From a virus, in the IMG/VR virus record IMGVR_UViG_3300029951_001066, positions 1-35,358 of that record: 35,358 bases of DNA, one strand, 5' to 3'. The notes beneath the pieces were generated by a model. The model was not told where the DNA came from. It searched no databases and worked only from the letters and a program-made list of their open reading frames with translations. Shown one piece after another: positions 16,662-23,799 of the stretch. The stretch's first letter is position 1, and every line of letters starts with the position of its first letter. The translations under genes and the position numbers were made by a program.

Positions 16662-18751
16662 GAACAAGTCAACTTTTTAACTCGCAGAACACACTCCTAT
16701 CGTTTGTCAACACCGGGTTCCGCACAATTCAGCCTGGGGATAAAGTGTTGCTGGGGTATGACGGAAATGTCAGCGCGCCGCTGTACAGAGCGAATTTCCC
16801 CGTGACGAACACGACCTCTGGCAACACCTATTTGAAGAATTCTAATAATGCCTCGGCAATGGCAGGATACGGCAAGATAGAATTCCCCGGCACCGGCTCC
16901 GACACCAACCGCGATTTTGTCTACGACACGGAGACTGACTCTCTGTATGGATACCTCGACGGCTCTGCCGGCAATAATGCATGGCCCTTCTGGACACGGA
17001 TCAGCAGGACAAATGGGAATCTAAATTACACCAATTTTTCTGTCGCAACACCTTTGCCGTACCAAGTAATGCCATCACAGCCCGTAAAGATTTTTGATAA
17101 TAGTGGCGCAAACGATGTTTGGATGACACTTGTAACTTACAACTCTATCGTTTACGCCGTAATGTGTAACGGCTCGACGGGAGCGGTCATTGGTGGCGAA
17201 ACCGAAGTATCTGGAACAATCACGACCTCGTACAGCATCGCTTTCGTAAAAGTGCAAAACGGATACGGGGTAATCGCTGGCGAGACTGTCGGAGGACTTC
17301 AGGCGGTATCTGTTACTTCGGCAGGCGCGCTAACGGTAGGAACCAACCAGCCTGTTGCAACGCTGGGCATTACTGCGGGAGGAGCAGTTGCAAATATCGA
17401 TCTTATCCCGCTTGGAAACACTGGAACCTTCTTGTATTTCCGCTCGGATATCGGCACTTACGGCACGCTGTATGTTGTTACCCTGAACACATCGGGACTT
17501 ACCTTTACGATCAATGCCACGTATGCCTTGACTGCTGCGCAGGCAAATTTCACCGGGCGCTCTGGATCTGGTTTCATGCTGTCGCCTTTGAACTCAAGCA
17601 ATCAGATTGTTTTGTACCAATACTCTGCTGGAAGCCCCAGCGGAGCAATTGCTGGCGCACTCACTCTGCTGACCTACGTTCCTGGCACAAAGACACTGAC
17701 GATAGGCAATGTGGTTCCAATTCTCGGACCGAACAACACCTTTGTTAATACGCCCACCCCCTCGGCTCCTCTGTCTCGCTGTGGAACTGGCTCGCACACG
17801 TATTACGATGGTTACAATTTTTACTACATCGAGGCAAACTGTCACCTTAAGATTCCTTTTACAGGGGCGGCTATCACCTCCGGGGGGATCGTCGCATACT
17901 CCAAGGCGTACTCGCCGATAGGTGGAATTAATAATGCGGCGATTGGCTGGGCCTACGCATCAAACAATGCGCCGGTCGGTATCACATATATCCCTATGTT
18001 CTTCCCAACTACAGCGTCCTCCACCTCCGGTTATGCATCAGGTTATTGGACTACTGCGGAAGAGTCACTAGATAACACCTTTGCGTATGGCGTTGAAATA
18101 GGAATCGCGACGACAGGCGCAGCAAAGGGCGCTTCTGTGACTGTCGCAGTAAGTAACGCAAAGCTATCAAGCGCACTCGGCACCACAGGAACGGTCGGCG
18201 CATTATGCGAGAATGGGGCCGCAATATACGTTACGCCAACGCAGCTTTATGCGGTTGCCGATTTCGACTTGGCATATCCGCGTCTCCCTAGTCAACTAGC
18301 TACGGCAGCGCCAAACGCCAGCGTAGCAGACGGCTCCTTAACCTACGCGAGTGGGGCACCCGCCTATAAAAGTCCGCCTTTAAATTACGGGCCAATCTGG
18401 AATGGGTTGCAAAACCTCTCTGCCACCAAATTGGAGAATGGCAGGCAGTCAATTTTCACGATGAGTTACCCAAACGTCGCATATACAACTGTTGGAGCCT
18501 CTGGCTCCGATGCATCGATGATCGCTCTTTTGATGAGCTTTGATGGCATCTTTATGCCGCAGGCCGGGTATCTCATTCAAGGAGGAGGGAGTGCATCCTA
18601 CGTTGTCGGAAATTTTGACTTTATCGATGCTGTGTATGCGCTTAACCGCTCTGGAAATTGGTCTTTCCGCAATGAATTCGGCATCAATCGATACGACAAT
18701 ATTGAAACTTCTGCCTACTATACGCAGCTTCGCTACCAGACAAAGGATTAA
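16658..18751 (+). CDS. Probable receptor-binding or fibre-tip protein
   Basis: A 697-residue protein from ATG 16658, chosen for its ATGA overlap with the fibre stop; an in-frame ATG at 16646 would add four residues and is possible. It has no detectable coiled coil and is composed of many short beta-strand blocks with Gly/Asn/Ser/Thr turns (such as VWMTLVTYNSIVYAVMCNGSTGAVIGG), a pattern like a beta-propeller or beta-sandwich. Its place straight after the fibre suggests it recognises the host surface. By eye it is more AT-rich than its neighbours, which suits an exchanged host-range module. I know no close family by name. Confidence 0.75.
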   Translation: MRTSQLFNSQNTLLSFVNTGFRTIQPGDKVLLGYDGNVSAPLYRANFPVTNTTSGNTYLKNSNNASAMAGYGKIEFPGTGSDTNRDFVYDTETDSLYGYLDGSAGNNAWPFWTRISRTNGNLNYTNFSVATPLPYQVMPSQPVKIFDNSGANDVWMTLVTYNSIVYAVMCNGSTGAVIGGETEVSGTITTSYSIAFVKVQNGYGVIAGETVGGLQAVSVTSAGALTVGTNQPVATLGITAGGAVANIDLIPLGNTGTFLYFRSDIGTYGTLYVVTLNTSGLTFTINATYALTAAQANFTGRSGSGFMLSPLNSSNQIVLYQYSAGSPSGAIAGALTLLTYVPGTKTLTIGNVVPILGPNNTFVNTPTPSAPLSRCGTGSHTYYDGYNFYYIEANCHLKIPFTGAAITSGGIVAYSKAYSPIGGINNAAIGWAYASNNAPVGITYIPMFFPTTASSTSGYASGYWTTAEESLDNTFAYGVEIGIATTGAAKGASVTVAVSNAKLSSALGTTGTVGALCENGAAIYVTPTQLYAVADFDLAYPRLPSQLATAAPNASVADGSLTYASGAPAYKSPPLNYGPIWNGLQNLSATKLENGRQSIFTMSYPNVAYTTVGASGSDASMIALLMSFDGIFMPQAGYLIQGGGSASYVVGNFDFIDAVYALNRSGNWSFRNEFGINRYDNIETSAYYTQLRYQTKD

Positions 18752-18753
18752 TC

Positions 18754-19119
18754 ATGTTCGCAACAACCGACCCACCGGCATACGCTGCCCCACCAGCGCC
18801 AGTACCGCCAGCATACCTCTGGTATATGGACGTTGGTGATTTCTTTGACCGCTTCGGCAACTTGCAATTGGCAGTCTTGATGAACACCGATCCGGCAGCG
18901 CAGGCGATGATCAAAAACATCACCGCGCGAAAGTGGGTGGATCTTCAGAGGGCGGACACGATCGCCGCTGTGAATTACCTGGCGGGCGTTGCTTTGCCTG
19001 GCGTTGGGACGATCACGGTTCCAATTTCGGGCATGACAACAGACCTTGCCAATACAATCCTTACAACGCAGCCAACCGCCACCGAACAGCTTACCACCGT
19101 CAAGCTATATTTTTCTTAA
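18754..19119 (+). CDS. Small conserved phage protein after tail fibre genes
   Basis: A 121-residue protein that starts 2 bp after the previous stop. After a Pro/Ala-rich N-terminus (PPAYAAPPAPVPPAYLW) it has a helical region containing FFDRFGNLQLAVLMN and ITARKWVDLQRADTIAAVNYL. The arrangement of a phase with R-F, then x-x-DL-x-RADT-x-x-x-V-x-x-L, recurs in small proteins encoded downstream of tail fibres in many phages, whose role is unknown. Coupled position suggests a structural or assembly role. Confidence 0.7.
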   Translation: MFATTDPPAYAAPPAPVPPAYLWYMDVGDFFDRFGNLQLAVLMNTDPAAQAMIKNITARKWVDLQRADTIAAVNYLAGVALPGVGTITVPISGMTTDLANTILTTQPTATEQLTTVKLYFS

Positions 19120-19133
19120 CACTGGAGGAAACA

Positions 19134-19526
19134 ATGAGTCAATTCTTAAACAAATTGCGAGTGGAGTTGGTCGATGACATCACCGATGGGACGTGGAGCG
19201 TGCTTGAGGCGTTCTCCTACCAATCTGACGTGGCCGCACAAACCTTTACCGTGCCAGTCGGCTTCGAGACGGACTTCTGCTCGGTGCCGCGCATTCCTGG
19301 TGTGTTCGACATCCTGGGTGATCGCGCACGACGGGCCGGAACGGTGCATGACTTCCTATACACGGCCCACCCTGTAGACCGGGAAACTGCCGACAAGGTA
19401 CTGAAGGAAATGGTTCTACTATGCGGCGTGGATGAAGTTGAAGCTGAAGCGTTCTACGCGGCAGTGAGGTTGGGCGGCGCATCTCACTGGACGCCAAATT
19501 TGTCTTCACAAATAAGTAAGCGGTGA
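19134..19526 (+). CDS. DUF1353 family protein
   Basis: A 130-residue protein with a strong GGAGG ribosome site seven bases before ATG 19134. It shows the DUF1353 signature: TVPVGFETDFCSVPRI, then AGTVHDFLYTAHPVDRETADKVL, then a helix ending near VRLGG. DUF1353 proteins are frequent in tailed phages near the lysis region; no biochemical role is assigned. The Asp/His/Asp positions (TDF, HDFLY, AD) are conserved in the family and could be a catalytic or metal site, but that is inference. Its TGA lies inside palindromic element D. Confidence 0.85.
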   Translation: MSQFLNKLRVELVDDITDGTWSVLEAFSYQSDVAAQTFTVPVGFETDFCSVPRIPGVFDILGDRARRAGTVHDFLYTAHPVDRETADKVLKEMVLLCGVDEVEAEAFYAAVRLGGASHWTPNLSSQISKR

Positions 19527-19537
19527 CTTGATTAAAT
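19513..19537 (+). promoter_or_regulatory. Palindromic element D with -10-like TTAAAT
   Basis: TAAGTAA-GCGG-TGACTTG (19513-19530), one mismatch per arm relative to the consensus. At exactly the offset seen in copies B and G it is followed by TTAAAT (19532-19537), a 4/6 match to a -10 box; the -35 position (CAAATA) is weak. The TGA stop of the DUF1353 gene is inside the right arm. It would drive the first lysis genes. Confidence 0.62.
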
Positions 19538-19541
19538 CAGC

Positions 19542-19565
19542 GGAGCCTGATAGACTTCAGGCTTC
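19542..19565 (+). promoter_or_regulatory. Stem-loop at predicted 5' end of lysis transcript
   Basis: GGAGCCTGA pairs with TCAGGCTTC (9 bp with one G-U) around a 6-base loop. No U-run follows, so it is unlikely to be an intrinsic terminator. The predicted transcription start of element D (about 19544) would place this hairpin at the extreme 5' end of the mRNA, where such structures can protect against RNase E. Function is inferred. Confidence 0.4.
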
Positions 19566-19627
19566 TGTACCTTTGCGAGCGAGTGACGAAGGAATGACAT
19601 GGACAACCAGGATCACAAGGAACCGAA

Positions 19628-19984
19628 ATGCCTCCTGACCACTCGCTTGAATCGCAGATGAAGCAGATGCAACAGGACATTCGCGACATGCGCGACAGCA
19701 TGAAGCTGGTTGCGGAAGCAATCACTCGCCTGGCCGTGCTGGAAGAAAGGCATGCCAATACTGCGGAAACCATCAAGCGCCATGACGTCGCCATTGGTGC
19801 GCTCGAAGAACGTGAGCGCGCAACCGAGCTGAAGCAGGCTGCGAACATCGGCAAAGAGGCTGGAGCCAACCACACGATGAAAGTCGTCTGGTCAATTGTC
19901 GGTGGCGTGGTCACCTTTATAGCAACTCAAATTTTCACGTCCCTATTCGCGGCTCATGGCGTGACAGCTACACCGCCGCACTAA
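19628..19984 (+). CDS. Coiled-coil membrane protein of the lysis cassette (XhlA-like)
   Basis: A 118-residue protein. Residues 5-75 form a charged amphipathic helix likely to be a coiled coil (MKQMQQDIRDMRDSMKLV...LAVLEERHA...GALEERERAT). Residues about 85-110 are one transmembrane segment (VVWSIVGGVVTFIATQIFTSLF) near the C-terminus. This N-coil, C-membrane layout is that of XhlA-type holin-associated proteins. It directly precedes the endolysin by 12 bp, which supports a lysis role. An overlapping 20-codon reading frame (19599-19661) with its own GAAGGA site lies at its start and may couple translation. Whether it forms holes itself or regulates the holin at 20543 cannot be decided. Confidence 0.72.
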   Translation: MPPDHSLESQMKQMQQDIRDMRDSMKLVAEAITRLAVLEERHANTAETIKRHDVAIGALEERERATELKQAANIGKEAGANHTMKVVWSIVGGVVTFIATQIFTSLFAAHGVTATPPH

Positions 19985-19996
19985 CCAGGAGAAACC

Positions 19997-20524
19997 ATGT
20001 TTTTTGGATTCACACACCACGCCGACGTTGTTTTGGTCGAAAAACCAGACTTCCACGTCGCAATCAACCGTCTGCTCGGCAATGAAGGCGGCTATGTCGA
20101 CGACCCGCATGACCCAGGCGGCGAAACCAATTGGGGCATCAGCAAGCGCAGCTACCCGACCGTTGACATCAAGGAACTGACTCGCGAACAGGCAATTGCG
20201 CTCTACAAGCGCGACTTTTGGGACGCAGCGCGTCTGGACGAACAAGCGTTCGGCGTCGGCTTCCAGATGCTCGACTTCGCGGTCAACTCCGGCATCAGCA
20301 CAGCAATTCGCGCTTTGCAGCGCGCAGTTGGATGCGCAGACGACGGCCATATCGGCCCCGTCACCCTGGCTGCGGTCAAAGCGATGGCGGCGCACGATTT
20401 CATTATGCGCTTCCTGGCTGAACGTCTGGTCTTCATGACCGGATGTAAGAATTGGGATCATGCTGGCAAGGGGTGGGCGCGACGTATTGCGGCAGACCTG
20501 CGTTTTGGCGCACAAGATAACTAA
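19997..20524 (+). CDS. Endolysin, GH108-type muramidase with peptidoglycan-binding domain
   Basis: A 175-residue protein after AGGAG. The motif LLGNEGGYVDDPHDPGGETNWGIS (residues about 26-50) is the active-site region of glycoside hydrolase family 108; Glu30 is the expected catalytic residue. The second half (DFAVNSGISTAIRALQRAVGCADDGHIGPVTL) matches the predicted peptidoglycan-binding domain that follows GH108 in Zn-independent phage muramidases. There is no clear signal peptide (N-terminus MFFGFTHHADVVLV), so release would need the holin. The TAA stop is part of palindromic element E and the holin gene starts 18 bp later. Confidence 0.93.
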   Translation: MFFGFTHHADVVLVEKPDFHVAINRLLGNEGGYVDDPHDPGGETNWGISKRSYPTVDIKELTREQAIALYKRDFWDAARLDEQAFGVGFQMLDFAVNSGISTAIRALQRAVGCADDGHIGPVTLAAVKAMAAHDFIMRFLAERLVFMTGCKNWDHAGKGWARRIAADLRFGAQDN

Positions 20525-20539
20525 GTCACCGATGAGGTA
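20522..20539 (+). promoter_or_regulatory. Palindromic element E, diverged right arm
   Basis: TAAGTCA-CCGA-TGAGGTA; the left arm is intact and the right arm has two changes that create GAGGT, the ribosome site of the holin gene at 20543. The TAA is the endolysin stop. No -10 box fits, so this copy may have been retained as a binding site or reused as a translation signal. Confidence 0.5.
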
Positions 20540-20542
20540 AAT

Positions 20543-20974
20543 ATGGAAAAAGTAATGGATTTACTCTCGTTGTTCCGTAAGGGCAACGAGGTTGCGAACC
20601 CTGAAGCCTGGCACGACGGCGGTAACGCTGCCGCCTTGTTGGCGACGGTACTGACTGCTTTGGTGAAGGTTGCGGGAGATTTTGGCTATGGTATTAAATT
20701 GGACACCCCCACCGCCATCGCAATTGCTTCTGGCATCGTTGCTGTTGTGCATGTCGTGCTTAACAACATCACGAGCAAGAGCGGAGGATTATTGCCATCC
20801 AAAGGAGGCGACGCCGCTCCAGAGAGCGATCCGATCGTCCGCCAAGGAGTGCCAGCCGAAGTTGATCTCCCTAGCGACACTGAAGAGCGCACTGACACCG
20901 AAAGTAGGGTGCGGCATATCGGTCAAGCCGGAGTTCAGGACGACGCAGAGGGAGGAAACGCCTACTTCGGTTGA
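20543..20974 (+). CDS. Holin
   Basis: A 143-residue membrane protein. After an N-terminal FRKGNEVANPEAWHDGGN it has two hydrophobic segments: residues about 29-47 (AAALLATVLTALVKVAGDF) and 56-74 (PTAIAIASGIVAVVHVVLN), then TSKSGGLLP. This matches a phage holin family with the pattern KGxxVANPxAW...vlNvvTS...GLP. The C-terminal 60 residues are charged and probably cytoplasmic. Position after the endolysin supports its role in timing of lysis. A second frame overlaps its 3' half and runs past its stop (see the next entry). Confidence 0.82.
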   Translation: MEKVMDLLSLFRKGNEVANPEAWHDGGNAAALLATVLTALVKVAGDFGYGIKLDTPTAIAIASGIVAVVHVVLNNITSKSGGLLPSKGGDAAPESDPIVRQGVPAEVDLPSDTEERTDTESRVRHIGQAGVQDDAEGGNAYFG

Positions 20975-21071
20975 GTCGCCAAACAACACAACCGAAACGC
21001 CGGAACAAATAGCAGCAAATATCCTGACCTCGATTGATGGGGTCATTTTTGAAGTGAAATGTATCAACTGA
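20670..21071 (+). CDS. Overlapping frame in the holin 3' half, possible second lysis gene
   Basis: A 133-codon frame from TTG 20670 (or ATG 20688) to TGA 21071. It overlaps the holin in another frame and is the only open frame covering 20975-21071. The start region has hydrophobic residues and cysteines (SQLLLASLLLCMSCLTT) that could be a lipoprotein-like signal, recalling embedded spanin genes, but such sequences also arise by chance when a membrane segment is read out of frame. The C-terminal stretch (TPEQIAANILTSIDGVIFEVKC) looks like real coding sequence, and the next gene follows with a good ribosome site. Alternatives: a holin C-terminus reached by frameshifting, or a decayed gene. Low confidence. 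Confidence 0.35.
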   Translation: MREILAMVLNWTPPPPSQLLLASLLLCMSCLTTSRARAEDYCHPKEATPLQRAIRSSAKECQPKLISLATLKSALTPKVGCGISVKPEFRTTQREETPTSVESPNNTTETPEQIAANILTSIDGVIFEVKCIN

Positions 21072-21082
21072 AAGGAAATACC

Positions 21083-21388
21083 ATGTTTAATTTTAGCGCA
21101 GCAGTATCGACAGTTGAAGGTGTCGCAGGCTTAATCCCTGCCGGTATCTCGCTGATTAACTCCATCGAGACAAGCCTCGGCCCGAACGCGCCAGCCGACA
21201 CCAAGCTGAACTTGGTCAAAGCTGGCTTGAATTCGGTCTACACGCAGTTCGGCAATGCTGAAGTGGCATTTGAATCGGTCTGGCCGCATGTCAGCGCCGT
21301 GATTGCCGCTTACCAGGCGACTGGCCTGGCTGGCGTTGTTGCCGCAACCACACCGGCTCCAGCAACACCGGTTCCTGCTGCGGCGTAA
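21083..21388 (+). CDS. Small unknown protein after the holin
   Basis: A 101-residue protein from ATG 21083 after AAAGGAA; an in-frame ATG at 21059 has no ribosome site and overlaps the upstream frame. It is Ala/Val-rich with an amphipathic N-terminal half (VEGVAGLIPAGISLINSIE) and a Pro/Ala tail (TTPAPATPVPAAA). No known domain was recognised. It is the last gene before the strong terminator, so it belongs to the late transcript. A membrane-peripheral or virion role would be a guess. Confidence 0.7.
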   Translation: MFNFSAAVSTVEGVAGLIPAGISLINSIETSLGPNAPADTKLNLVKAGLNSVYTQFGNAEVAFESVWPHVSAVIAAYQATGLAGVVAATTPAPATPVPAAA

Positions 21389-21410
21389 TTGATAAGTCAC
21401 ACATGACTTA
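21389..21410 (+). promoter_or_regulatory. Palindromic element F with TTGATA
   Basis: TTGATA (21389-21394) merged with the perfect palindrome TAAGTCA-CACA-TGACTTA (21393-21410), as in copies B and G, but the -10 position holds ACAAAG, which is not a functional-looking box. It sits 4 bp before a strong terminator. It may be an operator without promoter activity or a decayed promoter. Confidence 0.65.
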
Positions 21411-21413
21411 GAC

Positions 21414-21446
21414 AAAGGCAGGCTCCTTCGAGTCTGCCTTTTTTAT
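21414..21446 (+). terminator. Strong intrinsic terminator at end of late genes
   Basis: A 12-bp stem (AAAGGCAGGCTC with GAGTCTGCCTTT, one G-U pair) with loop CTTC, followed by six T residues. It closes the tail and lysis region. The next gene starts 20 bp later without any clear promoter between, so its expression may need read-through. Confidence 0.9.
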
Positions 21447-21465
21447 CGACCAAATTTCCGCTTAT

Positions 21466-22794
21466 ATGATTCCAACTGACATGCAGCGCTTCATCGAGGT
21501 CTACAACGACCTTGAGACCTACCCAACACTCGCAGATGTTGCAAGCGAATTGGATGTCTCTATCAAGACAGTACGCAACAAGGCTGGCACATTGCGCAGT
21601 CTTGCCAAGGGCGATTCGACAGCAACCAAGCTGATCTTGCGCGCCTCAATGGCTGAAGTGCCTATGTCGGAAGACGCATCAAAGTTCATGATCGACTGGA
21701 CGGCAGAAGACTGCATCAAAGAGCTGCGCCGCATTGCCCAGATCGACACGGAAAAGGTCATCACCCGCAATTACTTCCGCAACCATTCAGGTATCTCCGA
21801 GTCGACCTGGAACCGGTATTTCGGCACCTTCCTCGAATTCAAACGCCAGGCAGGAATCACCCTGTCGCGCCAGCAACACGGACTTGAGCGCAGCATCGCC
21901 AAGCATGCCTCAGTAGATCACTACCGGCAGATGAACATCGATCGGCAGGATTACGATGTCAAGTACCTGAAGGACGGCAGCGGTCGATTCAAGACCATCA
22001 TGGTCTGCTCGGATCTTCATGACATCGAGATCGACGAGTTCTACCTGCGAGTATGGCTCGATACCGTCAAGCGCGTACAGCCGGACATCATCGTGTTCAA
22101 CGGCGACATCTTTGACCTGCCTGAGTTCGGCAAGTACGGCGTCGACCCGCGTGAGTGGGATGTAGTAGGGCGCATCAAGTTCGCTCACGAGCGCATTCTT
22201 GGCCCAACACGCGCCGCCGCACCCCAGGCACAGATCGACTTTATCGAAGGGAACCATGAAGCGCGGCTCTTGCGTCACCTGGCTGATGAGTCGCCGGCGA
22301 TCCGCGCAGTGCTGGCAGACCTGCATGGCTGGACGGTAGCGAAGATATTGGGCCTAGATGCGTTCGAGATCAACTACATCGCCAAAGCCGACTTGGCCGC
22401 CTTCACCAAACGCGACTTCGAAAAAGAGCTGGCCCAGAACTACAAAATCTATTACGACACCTTCGTCTGCCATCACTTCCCATTCGCTCGTGACTGGAAA
22501 ATGCCTGGTGTGAACGGCCACCACCACAAGCACATTGTCTGGCCCGACTTCACTCCGATTTACGGCGCGTTCGAGTGGCACCAGCTCGGCAGCGGTCACA
22601 AGCGTAGCGCGTCGTATTGTGAGGGCGAGAAGTGGCATTGCGGCTTCGACATCGCCCATATCGACACGCAGACGCGCGCCACACTGCACGACTACGTGAC
22701 GATCACAGACTTTGCGGTGGCGGGCGGGAAGATGTATTGCCGTGCGCCGAGCGAGGTTGATTCGCACGTTGTCAAGGTCTTGCAAATGAAATAA
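21466..22794 (+). CDS. Metallophosphoesterase with N-terminal helix-turn-helix region
   Basis: A 442-residue protein. The N-terminus has two helix-turn-helix-like stretches: residues about 15-45 (TLADVASELDVSIKTVRNKAG) and about 95-130 (NYFRNHSGISESTWNRYFG). The C-terminal catalytic domain has the calcineurin-like set: D183-x-H185 (SDLHD), G-D214 (NGDIFD), G-N263-H264-E (EGNHE), HH in VCHHF, and G351-H-H-H (NGHHHKH). Such enzymes hydrolyse phosphodiesters or phosphoesters using two metals; phage versions may be nucleases or nucleotide phosphatases. No ribosome site precedes the ATG, and an alternative ATG at 21481 is no better. Fusion to DNA-binding modules suggests a nucleic-acid substrate, but this is inferred. 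Confidence 0.88.
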   Translation: MIPTDMQRFIEVYNDLETYPTLADVASELDVSIKTVRNKAGTLRSLAKGDSTATKLILRASMAEVPMSEDASKFMIDWTAEDCIKELRRIAQIDTEKVITRNYFRNHSGISESTWNRYFGTFLEFKRQAGITLSRQQHGLERSIAKHASVDHYRQMNIDRQDYDVKYLKDGSGRFKTIMVCSDLHDIEIDEFYLRVWLDTVKRVQPDIIVFNGDIFDLPEFGKYGVDPREWDVVGRIKFAHERILGPTRAAAPQAQIDFIEGNHEARLLRHLADESPAIRAVLADLHGWTVAKILGLDAFEINYIAKADLAAFTKRDFEKELAQNYKIYYDTFVCHHFPFARDWKMPGVNGHHHKHIVWPDFTPIYGAFEWHQLGSGHKRSASYCEGEKWHCGFDIAHIDTQTRATLHDYVTITDFAVAGGKMYCRAPSEVDSHVVKVLQMK

Positions 22795-22818
22795 AAAATA
22801 ATCCCGCTTTCAGCTTGT

Positions 22819-22847
22819 TTGATAAGTCATCAGTGAGTTATTATAAG
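22819..22847 (+). promoter_or_regulatory. Promoter with palindromic element G in the spacer
   Basis: TTGATA (22819-22824), 17-bp spacer, TATAAG (22842-22847). The palindrome TAAGTCA-TCAG-TGAGTTA (22823-22840) lies in the spacer, with one change in its right arm. Predicted start near 22854, leaving a 28-base leader for the PhoH-like gene. It is the second clear example of the same promoter/operator architecture as at 7125. Confidence 0.82.
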
Positions 22848-22881
22848 GCTCTGACCAACCAACCATCTGGAAGCGGAATTT

Positions 22882-23655
22882 ATGGCACGTAGTGATAAGT
22901 CAGACCGTAGCGGCAAACGTCAAGCGAAGCGCGCAGGAATACTCCCCGAACAGCAATTCTCAGATTACACAGTGCCGGCACGTCCGCTGCGCGCTGCGCC
23001 ATTTGAACCCAAGACCGACAAGCAGCGCAAGTACGCGGCAGCAATTCGCCTACCGGGTAGCGTTGTGTTCGGGATGGGGCCGGCGGGTACGGGCAAGACC
23101 TATGTGGCGGCTACCCTGGCGGCAGACGCACTGATGGAAAAGAAGGTTGACAAGATTATCCTGACGCGGCCGGCAGTCGAGGCGGGCGGCGAGAACTTGG
23201 GCTTTCTGCCAGGCGACAAGGAGGAGAAGTTCGATGCCTACTTCGATCCGGTGCGCGACGTATTCGAGGAGCGCCTGGGCAAGTCATTCGTGGACTATTT
23301 GATCAAAGAGGGGCGGATCAAGTGCGAGCCGTTCGCCTACATGCGCGGCAAGACCTTCAAACGCGCCTTTGTGATGCTTGACGAAGCGCAGAACGCGACA
23401 CCGGAGCAGTTCAAGCTGTTCCTGACGCGGATCGGTGAGGACGCAACCGTGGTTGTCAACGGTGACGAATCGCAGGTGGACATCAAAGGGCAGTCTGGCT
23501 TTGTCGATGCGGCCAACCGGATCATGCACATATCCTCGGTCAAGGTCGTATTGTTTGAAAAGAAAGATATCGTGCGTAGTGGCTTCGTGCGGGAGATCGT
23601 GGAGGCGTACGAGCAGCCGGCGCCGAGCCGCATCAACCCTGTGCTTTTGCGATAA
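22882..23655 (+). CDS. PhoH-like P-loop ATPase
   Basis: A 257-residue protein with the PhoH core. Walker A is GPAGTGKT (residues 66-73), Walker B/DEAD-like is VMLDEAQN (DEAQN 167-171), and ILTRPAVEAG plus GDESQVD are the other conserved PhoH blocks. The N-terminal 45 residues are basic and probably disordered. PhoH proteins are ATPases with RNA-helicase relatives and are very common in phages, though their role in infection is unsettled. The gene is the first of a two-gene unit behind promoter G. Confidence 0.92.
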   Translation: MARSDKSDRSGKRQAKRAGILPEQQFSDYTVPARPLRAAPFEPKTDKQRKYAAAIRLPGSVVFGMGPAGTGKTYVAATLAADALMEKKVDKIILTRPAVEAGGENLGFLPGDKEEKFDAYFDPVRDVFEERLGKSFVDYLIKEGRIKCEPFAYMRGKTFKRAFVMLDEAQNATPEQFKLFLTRIGEDATVVVNGDESQVDIKGQSGFVDAANRIMHISSVKVVLFEKKDIVRSGFVREIVEAYEQPAPSRINPVLLR

Positions 23656-23692
23656 GAAACAAAGATGGACAAGTGGGTGGGGCCGGCGCCTC

Positions 23693-23799
23693 ATTCACTT
23701 GGGAATGCCACGCTTAACATAAAGTCTTATCTATAATAAAGAAGTACAGATTTAAAGAAATACAGAATATACGCGGAGAGAGGCGGTTCCCAAGTGAAT
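23693..23799 (+). promoter_or_regulatory. Inverted repeat pair flanking an internal -10, covering a GTG start
   Basis: ATTCACTTGGGAA (23693-23705) and its exact reverse complement TTCCCAAGTGAAT (23787-23799) are 81 bp apart. The second copy contains the GTG (23794-23796) that starts the next gene, so base pairing in a long transcript would hide the start. Between the copies is TATAAT (23732-23737) in an AT-rich tract; a transcript starting there would lack the first arm. A 23-codon frame (23665-23736) also spans the first arm. Role inferred from geometry. Confidence 0.5.

Noticed and set aside
19542-19565. Terminator after DUF1353
   Set aside because: The hairpin lacks a U-run and lies just downstream of a predicted promoter.
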